Assembly: GCA_024138025.1 (NCBI GenBank)
Contig: JAMXBD010000637.1
Location: 434,001-498,000, forward strand
Length of the DNA stretch: 64,000 bases
Reading direction: 5' to 3'
Origin: Combretum micranthum
Taxonomy: Eukaryota; Streptophyta; Magnoliopsida; Myrtales; Combretaceae
In this document: positions 1 to 12,117 of the stretch, piece after piece
Position numbering within the stretch: position 1 is the stretch's first letter
Layout of the letters: each line of letters starts with the position of its first letter
Translations under genes and position numbers: made by a program
The notes under the pieces: model-generated
Database searches by the model: none
What the model saw: only the letters and a program-made list of their open reading frames with translations
What the model was told of the DNA's origin: nothing

Positions 1-1818
1 TATCAGTCCCCATTACACCTCTACACTTCCAATACTAAACTAGTATCATTCTTCATTTAAATCCTCTAACTTGAATTTAAAGTAAAACCATCTGAGTTTA
101 TCAAACACATTATTAATCATTAACAATGACACATGACAGTTGGATAATTTCTTTAAACAAGATTCAATCCTTAAACAAATTTTCTCTATAAAATATTGGA
201 CACCATAAATTAAGCCAAATTTTCATATTGACGTCCAAGGATTCAACTTAGCCTTATAACAGCTTTGAAAGTTAAAAACTTTTGACACTTCATATATTAA
301 TCCTGTTTTCACAATTACGAAATCACAAAGATAATCTATATTAATGTTCAATACCAAAAAACTTTATTTGACTAGTAAGGCTTTTGAATGCTAAATTAGA
401 TTTAATTTTAGACATCAAGTCTATTACTAAATTAAATATCTTACCTTGACTCATTACAAGTCTTTATTTGCTTTATGGTGTATTTATCACAAATTTTCAT
501 TACCGTTTTAAGCATTAACACTTAAGCGGCCTCCCCACTTAAATAATTTCTTCAAATGTGTTTTTTTCCTTCATAGAATTTCATAAAGAAAAATCTTATC
601 TTTTTCACAAGATAAAAAAATTTTAATTAATATCATATAAGGAATTTCGTAAAATGCATAACTGGGTCAAACACGTGTCTACCATCCTACAAAAAAAATT
701 ACATATTAATTACCAAGTTACCATCGCTTTGTCACATCTTAGAAATGAGATACATTTTTTTATACATATCACATCACCAAATGTGATACAGCAAGGTACT
801 GGACCGAAAATTTAAGCCGGGCTATATTGCATGTTGGCCACTCAATATAGCTTTATGTGTATCACATGACCAGCATATAATACACTTCTGAATAGCTTAT
901 ATGTACGCATGTTGGTCATGCAATACACATACAAATTCTATATCACATATCCAACAAGTAATATAGCGATGGTAATTCAATAATTATTTTTGTATAAATT
1001 GTGTTTGTGTTATTTTTTTTTAAACAATGATTAACATATAATAATCTCCACATAACTCCTAATTTACCTTATGATTCATACAAAACATATGAATAAACTA
1101 TTCTCATTTCCTCATCTTGAAATAACATTATATTCACAAATTTAAATACATAGTCCTAATGACATTCCATTATAAAATAGATATGTTGTTACATGTTACA
1201 GTGAAGATTTCAGTTGTAACTTCATGTATGCTAACACCATAATGTAATACATTCAAAGATATGCACTCTCATGCAATCCATTTGTCACTTCCAAAAGATT
1301 CATATGATCAACTATTTAATTGGCTTGATTTAGTAAGGTAAAAATATACCTTCTCCTTTTCATAATTTCTTATATCACAATAACTTGATAAGATAGGAGA
1401 AAATACATTCATAAAACAATGTATGTCACTTTGAGTTTCTTAAATGAACATAGGCCACAAGAAGTTACAATGTTAATTCTTAAACATTTATTTGATTTCA
1501 CTTTGGCTGCTAGTGAGTATTATCAAATAGTTTTCAATGAATCAATCATCCAAAATCTTTCAAGCATCTTTTCTATATATGTCCGATATTACAATGACAC
1601 TTACATTTCAAATATTGTAGAATTTCCAAATACTATATTTATTTTTGGTGTTATGATATAATAGACTAATTAATATATGAATCACACCAATATAAAAAGG
1701 AACTTATATTGTAACCATATTTTGATTTCACATGAATGAATGCATTTGGTCATTTCAATTCAAAAGGTTTTAATTTTTTAAAGGAACATGATCATAACAT
1801 CAATTAATTTTTCTTTTA
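1..1818. other. AT-rich intergenic DNA, left flank
   Basis: No gene is supported here. The longest open frame (1419-1661, 80 codons) has AT-rich low-complexity composition and no recognisable motif, so I treat it as chance. The only structure I see is a cluster of related palindromic motifs at 767-965, listed separately. The segment ends at the target duplication of the copia element. Confidence 0.6.
767..965. repeat. cluster of five related palindromic motifs
   Basis: Five imperfect copies of a motif near ATGTTGGTCATG flanked by TAT/ATA occur in alternating orientation at about 767-788, 821-851, 860-883, 907-926 and 941-965. The first is a palindrome (TATCACAT, 6-base loop, ATGTGATA). The second is a hairpin with 9-base arms, GCTATATTG at 821-829 and CAATATAGC at 843-851. 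The origin is unknown; the cluster may be the relic of a small inverted-repeat element or local duplications of a protein-binding palindrome. Confidence 0.5.
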
Positions 1819-1823
1819 AACCT
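1819..1823. repeat. target-site duplication of copia element (left)
   Basis: AACCT here is repeated exactly at 13499-13503, right after the 3' LTR, as expected for integrase-made 5-bp duplications. Confidence 0.9.
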
Positions 1824-3167
1824 TGTTATTCTATAAAGAAAGTTTTGATAATAACAAAATGAGTAAAAGAGAACTAATTAAATTATTAAGTGTGCAGATT
1901 ATAAAAGGATACAATAATGCATAGTATCAAGTTGTCTAGTGATAAATTTTTTAACTAAAAAGACAACCCATAAGGAATTCCAAAAGGTAGAAGTATTCAT
2001 TATTTATAATCACGACTTCAAGCACAGAATGATCATAGCTCTGCTCAATTAGGTTTTAATGGATTTTTAAGACCTAGCTCTAAAAGATGAATACATTTGG
2101 GTAATGTATTCATATGTTCCACTAAGTTGGATTACAATCTAGAGGGATTAAATTAAGATAATGAAAATCGTTAAAGTTTTTTCTTCATGAGGATTTTTGC
2201 AAATTTAAGTTTTATAGATTTGATTATTTGTTGTTGCAATGTTATATCAGTTTTATGAAGATAACAACTGCCTTAGATGTTCAAATCAATAGTGCACATG
2301 AAGATATGAAGATTAGAGGATACAGTTTATTTAAGTTTATTCGAAGAAGTTATTTTCAAAAGGGAAGAGATCACGACTGCAATTCTCCTATTCTTAAGGA
2401 ATATTATTTGAATGGTTTGAGATTTGAATTGACACAAGAAATATCCAATTCTACATGAGTTTTAAAGAAAAAATTAACGGAAGTTCAAGTTTAAAGTATC
2501 TTATCCAGCTCATAACATCTTTATTTTTTAAATTCACTTCAAGATAAGATGCCCAAGATATCAACCGAGATATTCAAGGAGAAGCTCGTCTAGCATCCTA
2601 CAACAGTATAGAAAAAAAGGCTTATATATTCGGAGCATTCAAAAAGAAAAGAGACAACGCAATGCTAAAGAAACATCCTCTACTCTCTCACGAATTTTTG
2701 AACTAATTTTGTGCACTAAATGTCCTTGCTACAAATTATTTTGATCTTTTTTTTTCTTACTTGATTGGTAGAGGAACTATAGTGTATCCTTCCTTTGATT
2801 TGTATTATAAGTGGAAACTTTATAGGCAATGTTAGTTAAGGTGAAGCTAGAGAGGCTGAATAGAGTTGAATTGTGAACTACTTATAGACAAGTTTTGATT
2901 AGATTAGTGGAACATACCCGTGTGGATTTGGTCTCCAGCTTTGAGCTAGAAGAGTGAACTGACGCACAAGGCATAACCACTATATACTACTGACTTAGCT
3001 ATTCTTCCTTGCACTTTTAATTCCTTGCATTTCTATTTCATTTTAATTGCTTAACTTGTTCTCACGAATTAGCTCAAAGGGGATTTAATTTCTGAAGGCT
3101 GAAAAATTCAGATTTTTAGTTATCATCAATTCAACCCCCTTTCTTGATTATAAAAGTGGAGCCAACA
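1824..3167 (+). repeat. 5' LTR of the copia element
   Basis: The LTR is about 1,344 bp, begins TGTTATTC, ends GCCAACA, and matches 12118-13498 along its length. It is shorter than the 3' LTR partly because of a small deletion near 1930. ORFs inside it (for example 2228-2458) are LTR sequence, not genes. Confidence 0.92.
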
Positions 3168-3168
3168 A

Positions 3169-3182
3169 TTGATATCAGAGCT
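3169..3182 (+). other. primer-binding site, initiator tRNA-Met type
   Basis: TTGATATCAGAGCT lies one or two bases after the 5' LTR and differs by one or two bases from the canonical TGGTATCAGAGC complementary to the 3' end of plant initiator tRNA-Met. The changed bases fit decay of an old copy. Confidence 0.85.
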
Positions 3183-3215
3183 TAACTCTTTTATCAAATT
3201 ACGTTATCCAAATAC

Positions 3216-4962
3216 ATGACTGAGAATAATATTCCAATCAATCGTGCTCCTTTCTTTTATGGTGTAAAACTTCCCTATTGGAAAATGTGTATGGATACAT
3301 ATATAAAGGCTAATGATTATAATTTTTGGCAGGTGATATCCATTGGTGATCATGTAATTTGTCTTAGTGGAGAATCAACACTTTTTGATGAAGAAAAGAA
3401 ACAAATTGAAAAGAAAAACAAAGCCAAGAACTTATTGTTGGCTACCATTGCATCATTAGAATTCTATTTGATTTCATCGTATGCAACTACTAAGGATATA
3501 TGGGATACCTTGTGTGATACCTTGAAAGAACCAATACCATCAAGGAGACAAAAATTGATGCTCTTATTCAAAAATATGAACTATTTAAATTTAAGTCTAA
3601 TGAATCTGTGAAGGATGCTTTTAACAGGTGCATTGCTATTACAAATGAACTTGCATCACTTGGGAAGAAGATTCCTGATCCAGATTTGGTAAGAAAGATG
3701 CTAAGGATCTTGCCACGTTCGTGGGATGCTAAGAAGATCGCTATTGAAGAAGATCAAGATCTCAACAAGCTTACACTTAGTCAACTAAGGGAGAAGCTCA
3801 TGGCATATGAATTCCATGTCAAAACCACACAAGAAACTGAAAGTAGCACTAAAGGAATAGCTTTCAAAGTCTACGAAGTTGTGGCTAATCAAGCTGAATC
3901 TAATGAAAGTGAGAATGATGAAGAAGACAACTTAACACTCCTGGCTTGAAAGCTAAACCGGTTTCTCAAAAATTAAAGAGGTAAGAAGTTTAGTGTTTTC
4001 TTAAAAACTACTAAAAATAAGAAAAATGATGCAGAAAAAGTTTACAAGGAAAAGGAAAAGAAAAAGGAGAAGAAAGAGATCCACTATATGAGTACAAAAA
4101 GCTAGGACACATCAAATATGGATGTTCTACTTCGATAAAAAAAGATGGAGAAGTATACAAAGAAAACCAAGCTATGTTAGCTACGTAGAGTGATCTAGAT
4201 GATACAAAGAGTAGTCCAAAAGATTCAGATGAAGAGGAGGAAGAAGCAAATCTTTGCCTTATGGCCACTGAAGATGACATGCTTACTGAAATGAAAAAGC
4301 TCTTAAAAAGGCCGACATAAAATTAGCTATGTGTGATAATGACATTAAGGCCCTTAAAAATGAAAAAGAGACACTAAGACAAACAAATTCTTTACTTACT
4401 AATGAAAATGATATTTTGAAGCAGGATAATGAAAAGTTGCATATAGATAATGAAAAACTAAAAAGGAAAACAATGTGCTTAAGGAAGAAACCGATGTCTT
4501 GTCAGTTAAAATAGATGATTTATCTAATTCAACAAAGAACACCTTTTAATAAATTCAATGGAAGCAATAAAAAATTAAGCATTTTGATTTCTTCATAAAG
4601 ATTATCAAGTGAAAAGTGTGGTTTAGGATATGAATATGTATCTAGTTCAAAAGCATTTAAGAAAACCATGTTTGTGAAAGCTAAAAAAGTTATGAATACT
4701 GAGCCTGTTATTAAAAAAATAAATAAATAACAAATCATATGAAAAAAAAAGAAGCTATATTAGAAATACTAGAGGATACTTGAGAAGCTATCCTAAGAGA
4801 AGGTATCCTTCCTACAATTACTATAAAAATAGTTCCAGAGCATACTACAGAAGTTAAACAAGACAAAACAAGTGGAGATAGGTAAATACCAGGTATTGGA
4901 ATAATACCTCTTATTCATGTTTCTTTTGTAATAAACTTGGACACATAAAGAAGTATTGTTAC
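3216..4962 (+). pseudogene. copia gag, frameshifted, cut by nested LTR
   Basis: The start is the ATG at 3216, 49 bases after the LTR. Codons from 3216 resemble the copia gag (UBN2-like) domain, with WKMCMDTYIKAND and KDIWDTL. The frame breaks near 3600 and continues at 3608-3949 with LPRSWDAKKIAIEE, typical of this gag family. A degraded first zinc knuckle lies near 4090-4130. It is followed by an acidic stretch near 4200-4260 and a coiled coil at 4329-4500 rich in N, E, K and L heptads, a layout known from SIRE-type gag. A second CCHC knuckle, CFFCNKLGHIKKYC, lies at about 4917-4959. The reading is interrupted just after that knuckle by the nested LTR and resumes at 6901. Several stops make it non-functional. 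The role of the intact family protein is to form the particle and bind RNA. Confidence 0.85.
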
Positions 4963-6895
4963 TGTAATATACAAGTAAACAATTCATAGTGAGGGGTATT
5001 CATGTAATAAATAGCTGTTTAAAAGGATATTTTTGTCTTGGAACAGATGATTTGGACTCGAGGAAGATGCATGCGAATGATTAGATGATTTTGGAGTAGG
5101 TCGGCATATAGGCTGTCAGCTTATAATCCTAAGCTGTCATCCTAAAAACAATGGACAACGGCTTAAACACTAGCTAGGAGCTTCGAAGGAAAATTGTATG
5201 AATTTGGAAATTGGTCGTATGTCGGCTTATAGGCCACCGGTGTACCCAAAAATGCCGTCAACGTACCCAAGAAGGCCGTCGACCTAAGTGGCGGACTTGG
5301 ATGTTATTTCGAGACCCAAGAGTTCTAAGCCACTAGCTTTATTTTCCCTTCATCCAGCCTATATCCCTTCGAGTTATAACTCTATAAATATGTCCAATAA
5401 TCAATCTTAACCTCATAACCTCTCCTAAACTCTTAGAAAACCCTAGCAGACACTCTCCAAGGTGGATTTCTTCAAGGAACTGGGTAAGTAATCTTTCCTA
5501 TTCCTTTAGTTTGATTTAAAATGTCTCTTTCTAAGATTTGTGTTGTTGATTGATGAAGGAGAATTGATCTTTGGTGGAAATAGAAGGAAAACCCTAAGTG
5601 TGAAAATTGGGGATTTTTAGATCTACAATCAATTGAAGAAGGTAAGAGTCAATCTGGAACTATAATTCATATACTTAAGTTTTTAGGAGAATTTAATCAT
5701 CTATGTTGTTGACGATGATTTGTGAATGTATGAACAATGGTGAACAGGTATTCTTATGAATTAGGGTTTTTTTATTTCATGGTATTGAATCAGGGATTTG
5801 GTGACTCTACGATTTTCACAAGTGAAAGGTGTGTTAAAGATTTTAGTTTTGATGAATTAAGGTTAGGGTTTACATTTCTTATATTGTTATCAATGTTGTA
5901 GATTGACTTGCGGAATGGATGATTCTTTGTTCAGGTGTTTATTTGAAAATAGGATTTCTATTTCTTAAACGGAACTAGGTACGTCCTTACCATGCTTGTT
6001 TGTTTGTGCTTGTAGGATTAGTTTATAAATCTGACCTAATTATATCTTACTTTAATCGAATTGAGTGTTGGTTGTGAGTGGCTGTGGTCAGTAAAGACTA
6101 CGCAGAGTGTGATACCGACGCTGGCAACTTAATGATCTTTGTGTGAAGTTGTCTCGAGTGGACTTATACATTAAGATGATTCCAGTAGATTAGGAGCAAT
6201 GCGAGTACGACACCCAGGTGTGTAGGAGATTCCCAACACCATATATGTATTATATTACCTATTTTCCTATTCTGCTTGTTTTTAAAAGAGTCCGAGTTAC
6301 TCCGGGTTTAGGATTAGTCGCGGATAATCTTAAACTGTATTGTATGCTGGATTAATAAAAAAGATAATAATTGGTGCTTACTGCATTAGATATTAGGTCA
6401 TATGTACATTGTTTGATGTATGATCATGTGCATGTGTTTTCGGTTTGGATGTATTAGGTCTTTGTGCTCATTCCCTTTTATTTTTAGGTTCTTGGGAAGA
6501 CCAAATTGTATATGACTTATCTGGCTTTGATGTATTCATGAAACCTAGGGAAGACGATAGTGGAACTGACTACCCAACTGATATGTAGATGGTTGGATTG
6601 GGTTAGGTTGATGATGATGATTTTATTAGATTTCCTTTAGATTTCCAGTTGTAAAGATGTTATGAGTTATTAGTTTTACGTTTCTTATGAGAATTTTTAT
6701 TGGTTGGTTTGGTTTATACCAACATAGATGTTTTTGGAGTTACGTTTTCTTGATTTTCATATTGAGTATTCCTTTATGTGAGTTTTGGAGTTATATGATG
6801 GAATATTGTGGTTTATAGATGTGTTTTCACCTTTGCGTATGCCTTTCAAGAGAGGACACATGGTGGGTTGTAATGCCTTAGTTTAGGGCGTTACA
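4963..6895 (+). mobile_element. nested solo LTR, Ty3/gypsy (Tekay/Del-like) type
   Basis: A 1.93-kb segment beginning TGTAATATAC and ending GGGCGTTACA interrupts the copia gag. It is flanked by a near-perfect 5-bp duplication, GTTAC (4958-4962) and ATTAC (6896-6900); the copia reading continues directly after the right copy. It holds no coding domain. It carries promoter-like sequence (TATAAATA near 5383), a GTAAGT near 5485 that could be a splice donor, and a terminal inverted motif TGTAATGCC...GGGCGTTACA at its 3' end. A related LTR, same ends and similar length, lies on the minus strand at 43868-45674. The chromovirus assignment rests on length and end structure only, so the lineage is tentative; the solo-LTR interpretation is firmer. 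Confidence 0.8.
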
Positions 6896-6900
6896 ATTAC

Positions 6901-9745
6901 TGTAACAGAAACAAGCTCAGTAGTCAACAAGTGTATCAAAGAAATCAAACAAGCTTATCTTATAAAGGTCTAAAACTTGTTTAGGTTCCTAAAAAGGTTT
7001 AATCCTTTTTGAATTTTGTAGGCCCATGAAGCTAAAATCAAAGGAACATGTTATCTAGATAGTGGATGTTCTATACATACGACCAAAAATGCTTCATTGT
7101 TCAATAACATAACATGGGAAGAAAAATGATATGTAAAATTCGGAGACGGTTATAGAGGTAAAATAATTGCAACCGGAGATATTGATATGCCTCCTTACAT
7201 CATAGAAAACGTTTATCTTGTAAAAGGCTTGAAACATGATTTGCTTAGCATTAGTCAACTATGTGATAAGAGATAAAGAATATTTTTTGAACAAGATAAA
7301 TGCTATGCATTTAATGAATATGGTATTAAAATATTTGAAGGTTTTACGAAACATAAGATATATCTTATAAAACCTACGGAAGTTGAAAATGATTGTTGTC
7401 TTTTATCTATGAATAATCATGTTTTTGCTTGCTAAATGGTTAGGACATGTTACTTTTTCTCAATTAGAAAAATTATCTAAAAAGAATATTATAAAAGAAT
7501 TGCCAAGAATTAATATTAAACATGATGTAAAATGTTATACTTGTTTAAGAATAAAATGGTATCCGTTTCACATAAATGTAAAATTGATATATCAACTAAA
7601 AGACCACTTGAGTTGTTGCATCTTGATCTATTTGGACCTACTAGAACTCTTAGCATGGGCAGTAGTAAATATGGACTTGTTATTGTTGATGATTTTTCAA
7701 AATATACTTGGGTTATATTCTTGCGACATAAGAAAGATGTCTTTGAATCTTTTCAAAAATTTGCAAAACAAATTCAAAATAAAAAGGGAGTTTCCATAAT
7801 TTGTCTTTGAATTGATCATGGAAAAGAATTTCAAAATGCATAATTTATAAATTTTTGCAAAGAATAAGATATTTTTCATAATTTCTCAGCTCCATACACT
7901 CCTCAATAAAATGGAGTTATGGAATGCAAGAATAGAATTATACAAAAAATGACTAGATCTATGTTAAATGAAATTTGTATTGCTGACTCTTTCTAGGCAG
8001 AAGTCGTATCTACAACTTACTATATCATCAATAGAGTATAAAATCGGCCCATGACATCCAAAATAGCGTATGAACTTTTTTGATGTAAGAAGCCTAACAT
8101 TTCTTATTTTCATGTGTTTGATTCTAAGTGTTTTGTGAAAAAAGAATGTTCTTAATCTTGATAAGTTTGATAAAAGATCTTATGAAACCATATTTTTAGG
8201 ATATTCTTCGAATAGTCGTGCTTATCGTGTGTTAAATAAATCTTCTAAAACTATTAAAGAATCAATTAATGTTAAGTTTGTTGAAGATATAAAGGATGGT
8301 GAGACTAATGATGAAAAGAGTCTAAGGCTCAAGAAGAATCTGGTCCAAAACTAAAGTATGAAGCACCAGCTGTTGAAACTTAAGGATCTGGTTACCCAGA
8401 ACATATCCTAGATAATAATACAAAAGGTACTCCAGAACATAAAGAATCTAAGCCCAGAACTTCTAAGGCTTGGAAACATAAATCTGCTCATCCTCTTGAA
8501 CAAATAATATGTAATGTTCAATCTAGTGTTAAAACAAGAGCTAGTTTACAAGAATTTGAAAGTCATTTTGCTTTGTTATCTGAATTTGAACCTAATAATA
8601 TTGATAAAGCTTTTATAAAGAAAGAGGTCTATGTTGAACAACCTCTTGATTTTGAAGATCCTTTCAAAAATGATTATGTTTTTAAATTAAACAAATTATT
8701 ACATGGTTTAAAATAAGCTCCTAGAGCATGGTATGAAAGGTTAAGCTTGTTTCTAATTTCAAAAGGTTTTCAAAGAGGAAATGTTGACACAACCTTATTT
8801 TTAAAGGCATACAATCAAGATATTTTAGTTATGCAAATATATGTAAATGATATAATATTTGGTTCTATTAATGAAATGTACTATCAGGAGTTTGCAAAGG
8901 ATATGCAAGCAAAATTTGAAATGTCAATGATGAGAGAGTTGACATTCTTTCTTGGGCTACAAATTAAACAAACTAAAGAAGAGATTTTTATCCATCAAGA
9001 AAAATACACTACACAAATCTTAAAGAAGTTTAGATATACAGGGTATAAAGGAGCTGTCACGCCCATGAGTGCTTCAACAAGGTTAAATCTTGATTCAAAT
9101 GGGAAAAAGGTAAATGATAAATTATATCAAAGTCTTGTTAGTTCTTTATTATATTTAACTGCATTAAGACCTGATATTCTGTTCAGTATGTGCTTATGTG
9201 CTATATTTCAAAGTGTACCAACTGAGACACATTTATCAACTGTTAAAGGAATTTTCAAGTTTCTATTTAGTACTATTAAATTAGGTATTTGGTATCTTAA
9301 AGGTAAAAATTTTGAACTTATAGAATATTCATATGCTGATTACACAGGATACAAAGTAGATAGAAAAAGTACATCAGGTACTTGTCAACTGTTGGGTGAC
9401 AATCTAATTTCTTGGTCTTCTAAGAAACAAAATTCAGTTGCCCTTTCTATAGTTGAAGCTAAATATGTCTCTATTAGTAATTGTGGTGCTTAAATGCTTT
9501 GGATTTAATAACAATTACAAGATTATGGTTTGTCATGTGATAACACAAATGTAATTAATTTGACAAAAAATCTAGTACAACATTCTAAATCTAAGCACAT
9601 AGAAACTAGATATCATTTTATAAGAGATTATGTTAATAATGGTAATATTGTTTTTGAATAAGTGTCTACAAATAATCAATTTGCAGATATATTTACAAAA
9701 TCTTTAGAAAAGGTTTTGCTCGAATATAAAGAATGAGATTGGTTT
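6901..9745 (+). pseudogene. copia pol: protease, integrase, reverse transcriptase, RNase H remnants
   Basis: Domains occur in copia order. The aspartic protease motif YLDSGCSIH is at about 7051-7080, followed by LLSISQLC near 7240. A GAG-pre-integrase knuckle (WLGHVTFSQL) starts near 7433. The integrase core is at 7600-7930, with LHLDLFGPT, VDDFSKYTWV and a degraded PYTPQ-NGVMECKN. Reverse transcriptase has LLHGLK-APRAWYERL near 8695-8750 and YVNDIIFGS near 8841-8870; the first Asp of the catalytic YVDD is Asn here. RNase H runs to about 9745 with DRKSTSGTC, SSKKQNSVALS and a final FADIFTKSLE. The longest intact frame is 8747-9493 (248 codons). Stops at about 7275, 8040, 8715 and 9491 and several frameshifts inactivate the polyprotein. 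Confidence 0.9.
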
Positions 9746-9957
9746 ATGTTATCCTTTTTATTAATTGATATGTCTCATATTTTAATATTTACAAATTAAA
9801 ATAAGTTTATCTGCTTTTTTTTTATAGAACTTCATGTAATTTTCTTTTTTTTATCTGCTAGAGCACATAAATCTGTATAAACAAACTGTTGGTTTCTTAA
9901 AAACGTCTTTTTCTATCAGATCTTTCCCTCTTCTCACAAGTTTATCAAACCCTCTCT

Positions 9958-11726
9958 ATGGCCCTAAGAAAATCCTAATGTCTCTCAAACAAAAACTTCA
10001 AAACAATCACATCTTATGAACCCATCGCCATTCAAGATGAACCCACAGAGTTTGAACAAACTTGGTCTCAAGGTTCTCAATCTCCCTCACCTAGTGTTAG
10101 GGAAATTAGGTCAAAATTGGTTCAAGATTCTGGTCGTGATGCCAAGAAATCTAAGAAATGTTCAAAAAGAATGACAAAAAATGTTGAAGACATGACTATG
10201 GAGTCATTTGATAAAGAACCAGAGCCAAACCCAAAACCTTCGGTAAAAGGGAAGCACATTGAGTCGACAAAGGGTGTCTCGAAGAAAAGGAAAGAGAATT
10301 CAAGCATTCTAAAGGGACAGTCGAAACTAAAGAAGAAAAGAACGAATAACGATAGGGATTTTGTTCATAGGATTTCATCAAATAAGGTAAACATCCTTGA
10401 ATATTCTTTTATTGACTTTAAATGCTTCGAGAAGAATGGATTTTACTTGCATGAATCACTGGATAAATTAGGTTGCAGAAAGTTGTGTAGTCTAACTGAA
10501 GAAGTAGCACGAGAAACGGTGGATGAATTTTATAACAATTTGAGTTAGCATGATGAAGATAGATTGAGATCATCTATTAGAGGCACAAGGATAAATGTCT
10601 CTCGAAATGATTTAATACGTTACTTTGGTTTGGAAAACTTTAAGAATGACAATGAACATGTTTCATTAAGAAGAAATGATATGTTTGTAATTTTGAATGA
10701 TGGATTTGGTGAATTTTCTGATAAGGACGTCTTTGTTCATGAGTTTGATTTGCTGGTATGAATATTACATAAAGTTGTTCTTGAGTGTATATTTTCAAGA
10801 AGTGGAAGTTCTACAACTATTAATTATGGGTATGATAAAAGGGATAAAAATTGATCTACCTAGAAGAATTATCAAGCATATGTGAAAGATGGAGAATTTA
10901 AGATGTATGGGAGTTTATTGATGGATCTATTCAAGTACAAAGGAATAAAGATTCCAAAGGAGGTCACATTTCCAGTCAATCTTTAAAGGACAAAAAAAAG
11001 AGTTTTAAGCATAAGCATATTGGACTTACAAGAAATTTTGGAATTCTAATGATGGTAGAATTTAATTTTATCAAAAACACAAAAAGAAAATAAACTGAAA
11101 ATCTATAATTGTAAGGATTGAGAGGGAGTCTAAAGGAGACACGAAGGTTCTCTCGAATCTTCCAAGCAGGAAAAAGTTTCAAAACACGGACATGGAAAAG
11201 AACATATGTCTCATAGAAAAAGAAGGATTATATTCCTATGACTGGAGGTCAGTTTAAGATAAATGAGGGTGCTAAGGTTGCTTCAAGTTTAGAAAGTGAT
11301 GAGGAAGAAACTCCAAAGGCTTATGAAGGTCCAGGTGAATCCTCAACACCACAACTTGAAAACTTCATTTGTAAGCTTGTGGAAAAGAAGTTTGAGTCAT
11401 TCAAGCTTGATCTAAAGCATTGTATTAAAGAAGGGATGAAAGAGTTTTTAACTTTAGATCATAAATCACCACCTCAACAAGCCCTTGAACCATCCTTCTG
11501 CTCTGTTCAATCACCTAAAGCATCTCCTCAGAAAGAAGATCAGATTCCAGAAGTTGTTTTAATTGAAACCTCTGAGACAAGTTTTCATTCTTTAACCAAG
11601 AAACCATATGAACCAACTCCTGATCACCTTATTCTTATACCTTTCATTCCTCTTGAAGTTCTCAAAAATCTAAAGAAGTTTGTTCGATCTAAATCAGCAA
11701 GTCTTAATATCACAGAAGTTGCTTAA
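9958..11726 (+). pseudogene. extra ORF region after pol in the copia element
   Basis: After pol lies a third coding region, broken into pieces. Translation is open from about 9985 to 10546 (ATG at 10117 within it), basic and Lys/Ser-rich. It continues in the same frame past a TAG to 10761 with RGTRINVSRNDLIRYFGL, shifts frame (10697-10885, with IKIDLPRRIIKHM), and ends in 11238-11726, rich in charged residues and probably helical. The central part resembles the helical domain known as putative plant transposon protein, found in plant retroelements. Its position matches the env-like ORF of SIRE-type copia elements, but I see no convincing signal peptide or membrane segment, so an envelope function is not supported. 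It may be a captured or element-specific DNA- or RNA-associated protein. Confidence 0.65.
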
Positions 11727-11966
11727 TCTTTGATGTCTTTCAATTCTTCATCTGTAACTTCATCCTTCCCTCAAAACTATCAAAGACACCAAAAGATGTT
11801 TGCCATAAAATCAACCAAAGGATCCAAGAAGAAATAAATAATTGTGTTCTATTTTATTTTGTTTGAAATTCCTCAAACTTGTGATGTAATGAATAATTCG
11901 GATTATGAAGTTTCCTTTACATATTAATGAAATCTTAATGTTTTGATCATTTTTTGGCATGATTTG

Positions 11967-11995
11967 CTGATAACAAAAAAGGGGAGAAAATTACA
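11967..11995 (+). other. upstream polypurine-like tract in copia element
   Basis: ACAAAAAAGGGGAGAAAA lies about 130 bases before the 3' LTR and resembles the true polypurine tract at 12103-12117. The preceding bases (TGATAACA / TATCATCA) are also alike, so it looks like a duplicated polypurine tract. It may be a second plus-strand priming site or a relic. Confidence 0.5.
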
Positions 11996-12102
11996 TATTT
12001 CGAATGATAGTCAAATAATAATGATATAGTGATGTTATCGATTATTAATATCATATTCCTCACTTAATTTTTTTTTTATTTTAAGAAAGGTTTTGCTATC
12101 AT

Positions 12103-12117
12103 CAAAAAGAGGGAGAA
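12103..12117 (+). other. polypurine tract of copia element
   Basis: CAAAAAGAGGGAGAA ends exactly one base before the TG of the 3' LTR, the expected position of the plus-strand primer. Confidence 0.85.

Noticed and set aside
1419..1661. 80-codon open frame in left flank
   Set aside because: AT-rich composition, no motif, no promoter or splice context; consistent with chance.
2228..2458. 76-codon open frame
   Set aside because: It lies wholly within the copia 5' LTR; the matching part of the 3' LTR is not open.
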